A DNA stretch of 64,000 bases from Aliitabrizicola sp041905595 (GTDB lineage Bacteria; Pseudomonadota; Alphaproteobacteria; Rhodobacterales; Rhodobacteraceae). This document shows positions 33,499 to 41,327 of the stretch, one piece after another. Position 1 is the stretch's first letter. Each line of letters starts with the position of its first letter. Location: the NCBI GenBank assembly GCA_041905595.1, contig JAYRKT010000003.1:124001-188000 (forward strand). The letters are read 5' to 3'. A model generated the notes under the pieces. It made no database searches. It was not told the DNA's origin and saw nothing but the letters and a program-made list of their open reading frames with translations. The translations under genes and the position numbers were made by a program.

Positions 33499-33705
33499 AT
33501 GGCCAACGGCACCGTGAAATGGTTCAACGCCACCAAAGGCTTCGGCTTCATCGCTCCTGAGCGCGGCGGCAAGGACGTCTTCGTCCATGTCAGCGCGCTC
33601 GAGCGTGCCGGCATCCAGCGTCTTGACGATGGTCAGGCGGTGACTTTCGACATCGAATCCGGCCGTGATGGCCGTGAATCGGCGATGAATCTCGCTCTGG
33701 CGTAA
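33499..33705 (+). CDS. Cold-shock domain protein (CspA family)
   Basis: This 68-aa single cold-shock domain has RNP1 KGFGFIAPE and RNP2 VFVHVSAL. It binds single-stranded RNA or DNA and melts structures in messages at low temperature. The start ATG at 33499 has AAGGA nine bases upstream. The gene is monocistronic, with a long leader upstream and a strong terminator downstream. Confidence 0.97.
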   Translation: MANGTVKWFNATKGFGFIAPERGGKDVFVHVSALERAGIQRLDDGQAVTFDIESGRDGRESAMNLALA

Positions 33706-33736
33706 TCTCCAGATCGACGCGAGATTGACTCATCAG

Positions 33737-33769
33737 CGGCCCGGGCAGATTGCCCGGGCCGTTTGCTTT
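33737..33769 (+). terminator. Rho-independent terminator of the cold-shock gene
   Basis: A perfect 11-bp stem CGGCCCGGGCA/TGCCCGGGCCG (33737-33747 with 33751-33761) with a 3-base loop is followed by TTTGCTTT. It lies 32 bases past the stop codon. Confidence 0.85.
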
Positions 33770-33849
33770 GCGGCCACTCGCCAGTGCCCTTCCCTTCCCC
33801 GCTCCGAACCGCTAGCCAAGGCGCGTCAACGCCCTGGAAGGAGCATCCC

Positions 33850-34197
33850 ATGACCATTACCCGCCTTGAGACCGGCGCGCGCATGTCGAACGCGGTCATC
33901 CACAACGGCACGATCTATCTGGCCGGCATCGTCGGCGAACCCGGCGAGAGCGTCGGCGCCCAGACCCGCACCATCCTGGCCGAGATCGACCGCCTGCTGG
34001 CGCTGGCCGGGTCGGACAAGACCAAGATCCTCAAGGCGCAGATCTGGCTGGCCGATATCGCGACCTTCGCCGAAATGAACGCCGAATGGGATGCCTGGGT
34101 GCCGCAGGGCCACACCCCCGCCCGCGCGACCGGTGAGGCCAAACTCGCGACCCCCGATTACAAGGTCGAGATCATCGTCACCGCCGCGCAGGCCTGA
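33850..34197 (+). CDS. RidA family enamine/imine deaminase
   Basis: This 115-aa YjgF/YER057c/UK114 protein hydrolyses reactive enamine/imine intermediates released by PLP enzymes. The family segments are NAVIHNGTIYLAGIVGE, LKAQIWLADIATFAEMNAEW and the catalytic-arginine region PARATGEAKLATPDYKVEI. The start at 33850 follows a GGAAGGAGC ribosome site. It is not linked to a specific pathway gene here. The spacer to pgi holds a hairpin and a copy of the dispersed repeat. Confidence 0.92.
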   Translation: MTITRLETGARMSNAVIHNGTIYLAGIVGEPGESVGAQTRTILAEIDRLLALAGSDKTKILKAQIWLADIATFAEMNAEWDAWVPQGHTPARATGEAKLATPDYKVEIIVTAAQA

Positions 34198-34257
34198 CCC
34201 CTGGCAGTGGGGGCTGTCTGCCCCCCAGTCCGGCCACGAGCCGGGCGTTCTTCTCGG

Positions 34258-34278
34258 AAGCGCCCCACTGGGGCGTTT
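34258..34278. terminator. Terminator hairpin between RidA gene and pgi
   Basis: AAGCGCCCC (34258-34266) pairs with GGGGCGTTT (34270-34278) around an ACT loop, with one G-T wobble. It can serve the convergent ridA and pgi transcripts. A second GC hairpin, TGGGGGC/GCCCCCA, lies upstream (about 34208-34227). Confidence 0.6.
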
Positions 34279-34295
34279 CTGATCGCTCATTACTC

Positions 34296-34325
34296 GGTGG
34301 GATATTTGTGAACAGAAGAAAGACT
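34296..34325 (-). repeat. Dispersed intergenic repeat, copy B
   Basis: The stretch GTGGGATATTTGTGAACAGA followed by AGAAAGACT is the reverse complement of copy A (23744-23775) with few differences. GC-rich hairpins lie on the same side of the core in both copies. It sits 15 bases from the end of pgi. Confidence 0.65.
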
Positions 34326-34339
34326 TTGTGAGGTCTTTC

Positions 34340-35947
34340 TCAGGCCGTCAGGTAAGCCACCAGCTGCTGGGTCGACCCATCCTTCGCCGCAGCGCTTTCC
34401 TTGCCGTCGAGGATCGGCGCCAGCGCCAGCGCCAGTTCCTTGCCCAGTTCCACGCCCCACTGGTCGAAGCTGTTGATCCCGAGGATCACACCCTCGACGA
34501 AGACCCGGTGTTCGTAGAGCGCGACGATCTGGCCGAGCGTGTAAGGGTCAAGCTTCGGATAGGCGAGCGTCGTGGACGGCCGATTGCCGGGAAAGACCCG
34601 GTGGCGCGCCTGGCGTTCGAGTTCGTCACCCGTCAGGCCCTTCTTCGCCATGATCGCCCGAGCTTCTTCGAGGCTCCGGCCCTTCAGCAGCGCTTCGGAC
34701 TGGGCAAGGCAGTTGGCGACGAGCAGCCGGTGCTGATGGGCCAGCGCGGGTTCGTGACCCTCTTTTGCCAGCAGGAACTCGCAGGGGATCACGCGGGTCC
34801 CCTGATGGATAAGTTGGTAGAAGGCGTGCTGGCCGTTGGTGCCGGGTTCGCCCCAGACCACCGGGCCGGAATTGTGGGTGAGGGTCGAGCCGTCCATCGC
34901 CACGCGCTTGCCATTCGATTCCATCTCCAGTTGCTGGAGATAGGCCGGCAGCCGCGACAGGCGCTGGTCATAGGGCAGGACGGCGCGGGTGGCATGCCCG
35001 CAGATCTGGTTGTGCCAGATGCCGACCAGGGCCAGCAGCACCGGCAGGTTCTGGCCGAACGGAGCCTCGCGGAAATGTCGGTCCATCGAAGCGGCGCCCG
35101 CAAGGAAACGGCCGAAATCCTCTGGTCCGATGGCGATCATCAGCGACAGGCCGATCGGGCCCCACATCGAATAGCGCCCGCCGACCCAGTCCTCGAAGCC
35201 GAAGACGCGCGACGGGGCGATGCCGAAGGCGGCAGTCTTGTCGGCAGCGGTGGAGACGGCGGCGAACTGTGCCGCCGGGTCGGACACCCGGGCGGACATC
35301 CAGCGCTTGACCGTTTCGGCGTTGGTCATCGTCTCGATCGTGGTGAAGGTTTTGGAGGCGACGATCACAAGGGTCGTCGTCGGGTCGAGATCCTTCAGAA
35401 TGTCATGGGCATGGGCGCCATCGACATTCGAGATGAAGTGGCAGCGCGGTCCGGTGGCATAGGGCGCCAGCGCCAGCACGGCCATCGCCGGCCCGAGGTC
35501 CGAACCGCCGATGCCGATGTTGACAACATCGGTGATTGGGCCGCCCTGTCCGGTGAACTGCCCGGTCCGGACCTGGCTTGCGAAGTCCTGCATCCGCCGG
35601 TAGGTCTCACGCACCGGCGGCATGACATTCACGCCATCCACCACGACATCGACATCAAGGTTCCTGAGCGCGGTGTGCAACACGGCCCGGTTCTCGGTGA
35701 CGTTGATCTTTGCGCCGCGGAACATGGCTTCGCGTTCGGCGGCGACACCTGCCGACTCTGCGAGTTGCACAAGCAGATCAATGGCTTCCGCGTCGATATT
35801 GGTCTTGGAATAGTCGAAGAGCATGTCGCCCAGTCGGGCGCTGAAGTCCGCCGCTCGGTTCGGATGGCGAAAGAGGTCGAGAATGGGTCTGTCCTGCACC
35901 CGGTCGTGATGCGCGGCCAGCGCCTGCCAGCTTGTCTCGATGCTCAT
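34340..35947 (-). CDS. pgi: Glucose-6-phosphate isomerase
   Basis: Pgi interconverts glucose-6-P and fructose-6-P. The 535-aa protein shows the phosphosugar-binding signature VNIGIGGSDLGPAMAVLAL, then SKTFTTIETMTNA and the C-terminal active-site GINSFDQWGVELGK. The start MSIETSWQALA at 35947 gives the normal family length. It is last in the zwf-pgl-pgi operon, 23 bases after pgl, so carbon can cycle through the oxidative pentose-phosphate or Entner-Doudoroff route. Confidence 0.97.
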   Translation of the reverse strand: MSIETSWQALAAHHDRVQDRPILDLFRHPNRAADFSARLGDMLFDYSKTNIDAEAIDLLVQLAESAGVAAEREAMFRGAKINVTENRAVLHTALRNLDVDVVVDGVNVMPPVRETYRRMQDFASQVRTGQFTGQGGPITDVVNIGIGGSDLGPAMAVLALAPYATGPRCHFISNVDGAHAHDILKDLDPTTTLVIVASKTFTTIETMTNAETVKRWMSARVSDPAAQFAAVSTAADKTAAFGIAPSRVFGFEDWVGGRYSMWGPIGLSLMIAIGPEDFGRFLAGAASMDRHFREAPFGQNLPVLLALVGIWHNQICGHATRAVLPYDQRLSRLPAYLQQLEMESNGKRVAMDGSTLTHNSGPVVWGEPGTNGQHAFYQLIHQGTRVIPCEFLLAKEGHEPALAHQHRLLVANCLAQSEALLKGRSLEEARAIMAKKGLTGDELERQARHRVFPGNRPSTTLAYPKLDPYTLGQIVALYEHRVFVEGVILGINSFDQWGVELGKELALALAPILDGKESAAAKDGSTQQLVAYLTA

Positions 35948-35970
35948 GCCTTGCTCCAGTCTGTCCCTGT

Positions 35971-36642
35971 TCACTCCGCCCAATGGACGGTTGCATTGCC
36001 CAAAACCGCTTTCACCGGTGCCTCTGCGGGTGTCAGGCGTTGTGCCTTGTCGAGGGCGGCGCGCTTTTCCGGCCCGGTGATGAGAATGTGGATCGACATC
36101 GCCCCCTTCAGCACGGGCGCCGTCAGGGTGATGCGCGGCTCGCCCGCTGCCTCCGCCCGCATCGGCAACAGGATCGGGGCGGTATCGGACATCGCCTCTT
36201 CCAGCCGGTCCGCGCCGGGGAAAAGCGACGCCGTATGCATGTCGGCGCCCATGCCAAGAAGCAGGACCGTAATCGGCAAATGCGGCGCTATGCCTGCGGC
36301 GAGCGTGTCCAGCACATCCTCGGGCCGGTCGGCAGGTGCGTGGAGCGGCACCACTTGGGCGGTGGCGGCGCGGTTCACCAGCAGGCGGTCGCGCAGGAGC
36401 CGCGTGTTCGAGCGCGGGCTGTCCTCGGAGACCCACCGTTCGTCGTTCAGGAATACCGCGACATTCGCCCAGTCCAGATCGACACCCGACAGCGTGTCGA
36501 AGATCGGCCCCGGCGTTGTACCGCCGGGCACGCAGAGGCTGGCCTTGCCTTCAAGCCGCAGCGCTTGACCCAGTTCCCCGGCGATGATGTTGGCGAGCGA
36601 CAGCATCATCAACTCGCGATCCGGATACTCGATCAGGTTCAT
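35971..36642 (-). CDS. pgl: 6-phosphogluconolactonase (DevB/Pgl)
   Basis: Pgl hydrolyses 6-phosphogluconolactone to 6-phosphogluconate. The 223-aa protein belongs to the SugAR/NagB-like family, with CVPGGTTPGPIFDTLSG, FLNDERWVSEDSPRSNTRLL and LLGMGADMHTASLFPG. Its ATG overlaps the TGA of zwf by four bases, coupling it to the enzyme that makes its substrate. The longer open frame upstream is read-through from zwf. Confidence 0.96.
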   Translation of the reverse strand: MNLIEYPDRELMMLSLANIIAGELGQALRLEGKASLCVPGGTTPGPIFDTLSGVDLDWANVAVFLNDERWVSEDSPRSNTRLLRDRLLVNRAATAQVVPLHAPADRPEDVLDTLAAGIAPHLPITVLLLGMGADMHTASLFPGADRLEEAMSDTAPILLPMRAEAAGEPRITLTAPVLKGAMSIHILITGPEKRAALDKAQRLTPAEAPVKAVLGNATVHWAE

Positions 36643-38093
36643 TCGCGAATGTCCCGCCAGCGTCGTCCATCCCGATGCATCAGCATCAGCGCGTCGTCGG
36701 GGCCCGAAGAACCGGGATCGTAAGGTTTCGGTCGATCCTCGGAGCTTTCCCACCCGCCGATGATGGGATCTGTCCAGGCCCATGCGGCCTCAACCTCGTC
36801 CCCGCGCATGAACAGCGTCTGGTTGCCGCGGATCACGTCCATGATGAGTCGCTCGTAGGCGTCAGGAATATCCGCTCCTTCTTCGCCAAGCGCCTCGGCA
36901 AAGGACATGTCGAGCGGTACCTGCACCAGCCGCATGCCGCCGGGACCAGGTTCCTTGATCATGACGCTCAGGTTCATGCCTTCGTTCGGCTGCAGACGGA
37001 TCGTCAGCACATTCTCGCGCCAGCCCGCGGCGTCGTCAAAGATCGAATGCGGTGGTTCCTTGAACGTGATGGCGATCTCGGAAGCGCGCGCACGCAGCTT
37101 CTTGCCGGTGCGCAGGTAAAAGGGAGTGCCCTTCCAGCGCCAGTTCGAGATGTTGACCTTGAGCGCAATATAGCTTTCGGTCCGGCTGTGCGGGTTCTCG
37201 GAATCCTCGAGATAGCCGGGCTGGCCATTCTGGCGGGCATACTGGCCGCGCACGATGTCCTCGGGGCGGACCGGGTCCAGGGCGCGGATCACCTTCAGCT
37301 TCTCGTCGCGGACTGCGTTCGGATCAAAGTGATAAGGCGGCTCCATCGCGATCAGGCAGAGGAGTTGCATCATGTGGTTCTGCACCATGTCCCGCATGGC
37401 GCCAGACTTGTCGTAGTAGCTGCCGCGTCCGCCGACGCCCACCGTCTCGGCTACGGTGATCTGGACATGATCGACGTATTGGGAATTCCACAGCGGCTCG
37501 AACAGGATATTGGCAAAGCGGACCGCCATCAGGTTCTGGACGGTTTCCTTCCCGAGATAGTGGTCGATCCGGTAGATCTGCTCTTCGCGGAAATGGGCCG
37601 CCAGCGTCGCATTCAGCGCCCGCGCGGAGGCAAGGTCGCGGCCAAAGGGCTTTTCCACCACGATGCGGCTTTCCGGTGTCGCGATGTCGAAGGAATGCAA
37701 CCGTTCCGCCAGATCGCCGAACAGCGCCGGGGCAACCGAGAAGTAGAAAGCCGAAACGATGCCGGGCCGCATCTCTGCCTTCAGCTTGTCCCAACCCCCG
37801 GTGCCCTTGGCATCGATGGGGACATAGCAGATTCGCGACAGGAAGGCCGAGATCGTGGCCTCGTCCTTCTTGTCCGGCGCCACGAATTCCTCGATCGCGG
37901 ACTTTACCTGCTCGCGAAAGGCCTCCGATGTCGCTTCACTGCGCGCGGCGCCGATGATCCTGCTGTCGGGAGGAATCTGGCCCGCCCAGTAGCGGCGATA
38001 GAGGCCCGGAAAGATCTTGCGGCGCGCCAGATCGCCAGTTGCACCGAAGATCACGAGGTCGAATGCCTCGACGGGGATCACACGCGATACCAT
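36639..38093 (-). CDS. zwf: Glucose-6-phosphate 1-dehydrogenase Zwf
   Basis: Zwf oxidises glucose-6-P to 6-phosphogluconolactone and makes NADPH. The 484-aa protein has the nucleotide-binding motif IFGATGDLARRKIFPGLY and the active-site signature RIDHYLGKETVQN. The C-terminal segment ends near DPIIGGWESSEDRPKPYDPG. The start MVSRVIPVEAF at 38093 is preceded, 31 bases upstream, by a perfect LacI-type palindrome. It leads the zwf-pgl-pgi operon. Confidence 0.97.
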   Translation of the reverse strand: MVSRVIPVEAFDLVIFGATGDLARRKIFPGLYRRYWAGQIPPDSRIIGAARSEATSEAFREQVKSAIEEFVAPDKKDEATISAFLSRICYVPIDAKGTGGWDKLKAEMRPGIVSAFYFSVAPALFGDLAERLHSFDIATPESRIVVEKPFGRDLASARALNATLAAHFREEQIYRIDHYLGKETVQNLMAVRFANILFEPLWNSQYVDHVQITVAETVGVGGRGSYYDKSGAMRDMVQNHMMQLLCLIAMEPPYHFDPNAVRDEKLKVIRALDPVRPEDIVRGQYARQNGQPGYLEDSENPHSRTESYIALKVNISNWRWKGTPFYLRTGKKLRARASEIAITFKEPPHSIFDDAAGWRENVLTIRLQPNEGMNLSVMIKEPGPGGMRLVQVPLDMSFAEALGEEGADIPDAYERLIMDVIRGNQTLFMRGDEVEAAWAWTDPIIGGWESSEDRPKPYDPGSSGPDDALMLMHRDGRRWRDIRE

Positions 38094-38124
38094 GGCTTTC
38101 TCCGCCTTTTTCTGCAGCGCACGT

Positions 38125-38136
38125 GTTAGCGCTAAC
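38125..38136. promoter_or_regulatory. LacI-family-type operator upstream of zwf
   Basis: GTTAGCGCTAAC is a perfect 12-bp palindrome 31 bases before the zwf ATG. It has the central CG and TTAGCGCTAA shape of LacI/GntR-type sugar regulators such as gluconate repressors. No LacI-family gene lies in the window, so the regulator would act from elsewhere. The assignment is inferred from site form and position. Confidence 0.6.
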
Positions 38137-38215
38137 GCAGTGGCTCTTAGCCACATGGCCTGCAAAAGTCTAGCATCCTGTCACCCGCCGACAAGATGAA
38201 TGCGGGGCAAGAACG

Positions 38216-38911
38216 TCAGTCGGCATTCTCGCCCGCCCATTCAGCGCGGCGAAGGCCCGGTTCGGCCGCCAGCGCCAGTAGCACACGTTCCGGGGAAGCT
38301 GGGTCGGCGGCGGGTACCGACAGCCCTGCCCTGACCTCGATCCGTCCTTCCTTTTCGCGCATTGTCTCGATGGATGACAGCACAAGCCGTTGCGCCGCGA
38401 TCTCGCGCGCGGCGGCTGCCCGGACCGTGGCCTCTGCGTCCTCGTCGCAGATCAGCCGCAAGGTCATGGGCACCTGTCCCTTTGAACCGCTCAGGAAACG
38501 CCTGTCGATCCAGTACATGAGCGGCCGCAACCCCAGGTTCACGAACATGACGACGCCGGTCAGCATTACCGCAAGCGGGTAGGCCGCGATCCCGCAAAGC
38601 ATTCCAACCGCCGCAGAACACCAGAGCGTCGCCGCCGTGTTCAGGCCGTGGACCGAAAAGCCGTCGCGGAAGATCAGGCCGGCCCCGAGAAAGCCCACGC
38701 CCGAGACGATCTGAGCTGCAACGCGCGTGGGCGAGCTGTCGCCCGGAACGAGTGTGGAGAAAAGCACGAAGCTTGCCGCGCCGACGGCCACCAATGCGTT
38801 CGTGCGGAGGCCAGCCATCCGGCCACGCGCCTGCCGTTCCATCCCGATGATGGCGCCAAACAGCATCGCCACCAGAAGGGTGGCAAGATGGTCGTCCAGT
38901 CGTTCGAACAT
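38216..38911 (-). CDS. MgtC/SapB-family membrane protein
   Basis: This 231-aa protein has an N-terminal MgtC domain of about four helices (LLVAMLFGAIIGMERQARGR, RVAAQIVSGVGFLGAGLIFR and GLNTAATLWCSAAVGMLCG). A soluble ACT-like C-terminal domain with alternating acidic strands follows. MgtC proteins modulate F-ATPase and Mg2+ or phosphate homeostasis; a direct transport role is doubtful. It is not adjacent to a Mg2+ transporter. I preferred the ATG at 38911 over longer starts lacking homology. Confidence 0.88.
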   Translation of the reverse strand: MFERLDDHLATLLVAMLFGAIIGMERQARGRMAGLRTNALVAVGAASFVLFSTLVPGDSSPTRVAAQIVSGVGFLGAGLIFRDGFSVHGLNTAATLWCSAAVGMLCGIAAYPLAVMLTGVVMFVNLGLRPLMYWIDRRFLSGSKGQVPMTLRLICDEDAEATVRAAAAREIAAQRLVLSSIETMREKEGRIEVRAGLSVPAADPASPERVLLALAAEPGLRRAEWAGENAD

Positions 38912-38946
38912 TCCCGGCACTACTCTGCCCCTGCGCGTGCTTAGCG

Positions 38947-39531
38947 TCAGGCTTCCAGCTCTGCATCCCAATAAAGGTAATCGAGCCAGCTGTCATGCAG
39001 ATGGTTCGGCGGAAACTTGCGGCCGGCATTCTGCATCTCGTCCGCGGACGGCTGGCGCGGGATGCGATGCAGGCGCATCCCCGCCTGTTTCAGCGTCTTC
39101 GACCCCTTGCGGAGGTTGCAGGGGGAACAGGCAGCGACGACGTTTTCCCAGCTGGTGATGCCCCCGCGCGAGCGTGGCAGGACATGATCGAAGGTAAGGT
39201 CGCCCTTGGCCCCGCAATACTGGCAGCAGAACTGGTCCCTCAGAAAAAGATTGAAGCGCGTGAATGCCACGCGCTTCTGGGGTCGGACGAAATCTTTGAG
39301 GACGACGACGGAGGGTATTCGGAATTCGGCCCTCTGGCTTCGGACGACATGGTTATATTCGGCGACGATGGTGACCCGGTCGAGGAAAGCCGCCTTGATC
39401 GCCTCCTGCCAGGGCCAGAGCGACAGGGGATAATAGGACAGCGGGCGATAGTCGGCGTTCAGCACCAGTGCCGGATAATGCCTCAGCGCCGCCGGGTCGC
39501 GCACGAAACTGGTTCGGAAATCGCCGTCCAT
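38947..39531 (-). CDS. HNH endonuclease family protein
   Basis: This 194-aa protein has a C-terminal HNH nuclease domain with paired zinc cysteines. It contains CCQYCGAKGDLTFDHVLPRS, the HNH-core DH motif, then RGGITSWENVVAACSPCN. The N-terminal ~90 residues (PALVLNADYRPLSYYPLSL onward) are typical of a chromosomal HNH group widespread in bacteria. That group's role is unsettled (repair or RNA processing). It does not look phage-borne; neighbours and composition are ordinary. The start is the ATG at 39531, not the upstream TTG. Confidence 0.9.
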   Translation of the reverse strand: MDGDFRTSFVRDPAALRHYPALVLNADYRPLSYYPLSLWPWQEAIKAAFLDRVTIVAEYNHVVRSQRAEFRIPSVVVLKDFVRPQKRVAFTRFNLFLRDQFCCQYCGAKGDLTFDHVLPRSRGGITSWENVVAACSPCNLRKGSKTLKQAGMRLHRIPRQPSADEMQNAGRKFPPNHLHDSWLDYLYWDAELEA

Positions 39532-39726
39532 CTTCAATCAGACTCCGCTTTCGTCCTGCCTGCCGTTCCCGGCACCAGGGCGGGGAGCCCGCCCCGTTAA
39601 CAGAAACTATATATGGCGGTTTCCCGCTGGCAAGCCCCCCGATCTCTTGTGGTGACCAACCGAGGGCTCGCCCGGTCTGTGGATAACCCGGCGGGGTGAC
39701 GAAACGATGACGAATGCGGCAGGTTC

Positions 39727-40386
39727 TTATCCCAACCGGTCTTTCAGGAAACTCAGCGCCACGGACAGCCCGTCAGGCGCGATGCCGTGGCCAGTGCCCC
39801 GCATGACATGGCCGTAGGTCCCAACTCCGGCGGCAACCAGTGCATTTCCGGCCTTGGCCATGTCGTCGAAGGGCACGACCGGATCGGCATCGCCGTGGAT
39901 CAGCAGAACCGGCGGGCGCGAGGCGATCTCGGCTTCCAGCCGTTCCGGCGCCAGCAGACGGCCCGAGAAGGCAACGATTCCGGCTATGGGCTCTGGCCGG
40001 CGCAGCGCCACATGCAGGCTCATCATCGTGCCTTGTGAAAATCCGACCAGCGCCATCCGGTCAGGGGTCAGTCCTTCCTCGGCGAGGCGGGCGTCGAGGA
40101 AACGGTTCAGATCCTCGGACGCGGCCTGAAGCCCCGCGGCCGCTTCAGCCTCGCTCGATCCGTCGAGCCAGGGAATGGGAAACCACTGAAACCCGAAGGG
40201 ATTGCCCGAGCAGCGTTCCGGCGCGTTCGGGGCCAGGAAGACCGTCCCGGGCAAGTGCGCGGCGAGCGGATCGGCCAAGCCGAGCAGATCCTCACCATCG
40301 GCGCCATAGCCATGCAGGAAGATCACAAGGCTGTCCGCCAGACCCGAGGCGGCCGCCCGCCGGCTGAACTGCAACTCCCGCGTCAT
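39727..40386 (-). CDS. Carboxylesterase/phospholipase-type alpha/beta hydrolase
   Basis: This 219-aa hydrolase belongs to the YpfH/lysophospholipase-like group. The oxyanion region is VIFLHGYGADGEDLLGLADP and the nucleophile elbow is LVGFSQGTMMSLHVA. The acid is probably in HGDADPVVPFDDM and the catalytic histidine in RGTGHGIAPDG. The natural ester substrate is unknown. Its ATG overlaps by four bases the stop of a 65-codon frame upstream, suggesting coupling. Confidence 0.92.
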   Translation of the reverse strand: MTRELQFSRRAAASGLADSLVIFLHGYGADGEDLLGLADPLAAHLPGTVFLAPNAPERCSGNPFGFQWFPIPWLDGSSEAEAAAGLQAASEDLNRFLDARLAEEGLTPDRMALVGFSQGTMMSLHVALRRPEPIAGIVAFSGRLLAPERLEAEIASRPPVLLIHGDADPVVPFDDMAKAGNALVAAGVGTYGHVMRGTGHGIAPDGLSVALSFLKDRLG

Positions 40387-40580
40387 GTATGGCTCCCTGT
40401 TCCCTCGGGGGAATCGCCCCGATGCGCGACCTTAATGACCGCCCTCCGCCGGGTCGGCAACGCGGATCTCGTCGCGAAGCGGACTGCGACGAAGAGAAGG
40501 CCGACAGCCAGCACTGCCCGGAGCCTGAAATTCCTCCGCGTCCCAAGACGCCAGTCCGGAAGACCCGCCGGCCCGGCCAT
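40383..40580 (-). CDS. Possible small protein, 65 aa
   Basis: A short frame fills the space between the glycosylase and esterase genes. It starts with ATG five bases after the upstream stop, has AAGGT about ten bases before the start, and ends in an ATGA overlap with the esterase. The sequence runs MAGPAGLPDWRLGTRRNFRL and then a hydrophobic AVLAVGLLFVAVRFA and a basic tail. The packing favours a real gene. The composition is only moderately protein-like, and I do not recognise it. Confidence 0.45.
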   Translation of the reverse strand: MAGPAGLPDWRLGTRRNFRLRAVLAVGLLFVAVRFATRSALPTRRRAVIKVAHRGDSPEGTGSHT

Positions 40581-40584
40581 ACCG

Positions 40585-41214
40585 CTACCTTACACCTTCG
40601 CGCCGCTTCGCAACCCTGTAGTAGGACCAAAGGAGGCGGGCAGCGACTGCGCGCCAGGGCGACCAGGCCTCGGCCATCGCCCTAAGAGCTTTTTCCTGCG
40701 GCCGGTCGGGCAGGCCGAACAGCAGGCGCGCCGCTTCCTGCAGGGCGAGATCGCCGGGGGCGAAGACATCCGCGCGGCCAAGCGAGAACATCGCGTAGAT
40801 CTCCGCCGTCCAGTGTCCGATCCCCGGAAGGGCCACGAGGCGGGCGACCACCTCGTGATCCGGCACCAAGCGCAGTCCGGCATAGTCGAGTCCGGCCTCG
40901 GCAAGCGCCCGTCCGTAGCGCATCTTCTGTCGGGACAGACCGATCGCGCGCAGATCGTCGTCGGAAATGTCGCGCCAAGCGGGCTCTTCGGTCAGCCCTG
41001 CCGCCTTGAGCCTGCTCCAGATTGCCGCCGCAGAGGCAGTCGAAACCTGTTGGCTGACGATCGCGTCCAGAAGGGCCGCGAAGCCGTCGGCGCGCCGGCG
41101 AAGCGGCAGCGGGCCGGTCTGGGCCAGCGCCGCCGCAAAACGCGGCTCGCGCTGTGCAAGCCATTCCGCCCCTTCGGCCACGCAGTCCGGCGTCTCGATG
41201 ATGCGTCCGACCAT
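40585..41214 (-). CDS. DNA-3-methyladenine glycosylase II (AlkA-like)
   Basis: This 209-aa HhH-GPD base-excision glycosylase removes alkylated purines. The helix-hairpin-helix and catalytic aspartate are in LVALPGIGHWTAEIYAMFSL and ADVFAPGDLALQEA, and AIVSQQVSTASAAAIWSRL is the usual N-terminal helix pair. It lacks the extra N-terminal sheet of E. coli AlkA and has no iron-sulfur cysteines. The start is the ATG at 41214, two codons inside a GTG. It is first of a tight three-frame set with the small frame and the esterase. Confidence 0.92.
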   Translation of the reverse strand: MVGRIIETPDCVAEGAEWLAQREPRFAAALAQTGPLPLRRRADGFAALLDAIVSQQVSTASAAAIWSRLKAAGLTEEPAWRDISDDDLRAIGLSRQKMRYGRALAEAGLDYAGLRLVPDHEVVARLVALPGIGHWTAEIYAMFSLGRADVFAPGDLALQEAARLLFGLPDRPQEKALRAMAEAWSPWRAVAARLLWSYYRVAKRREGVR

Positions 41215-41327
41215 GTTCACCCCGCAGATCCGGCGGGATCCTGACAGCCCGATGTGGACCTGTCACGTCCCCTCGGACCCGGCAGGGGGCCTTGCCGCCC
41301 CCCGTGCTGCCGCCTAAGGCTTGGCGC

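Noticed and set aside
36675..38129. 484-codon plus-strand open frame
   Set aside because: Antisense to zwf, which is unmistakable; no domain motif in the shadow.
38947..39531. HNH protein as a phage or homing endonuclease
   Set aside because: Neighbours are chromosomal and there are no phage genes or intron/intein signs; it resembles the widespread chromosomal HNH group.
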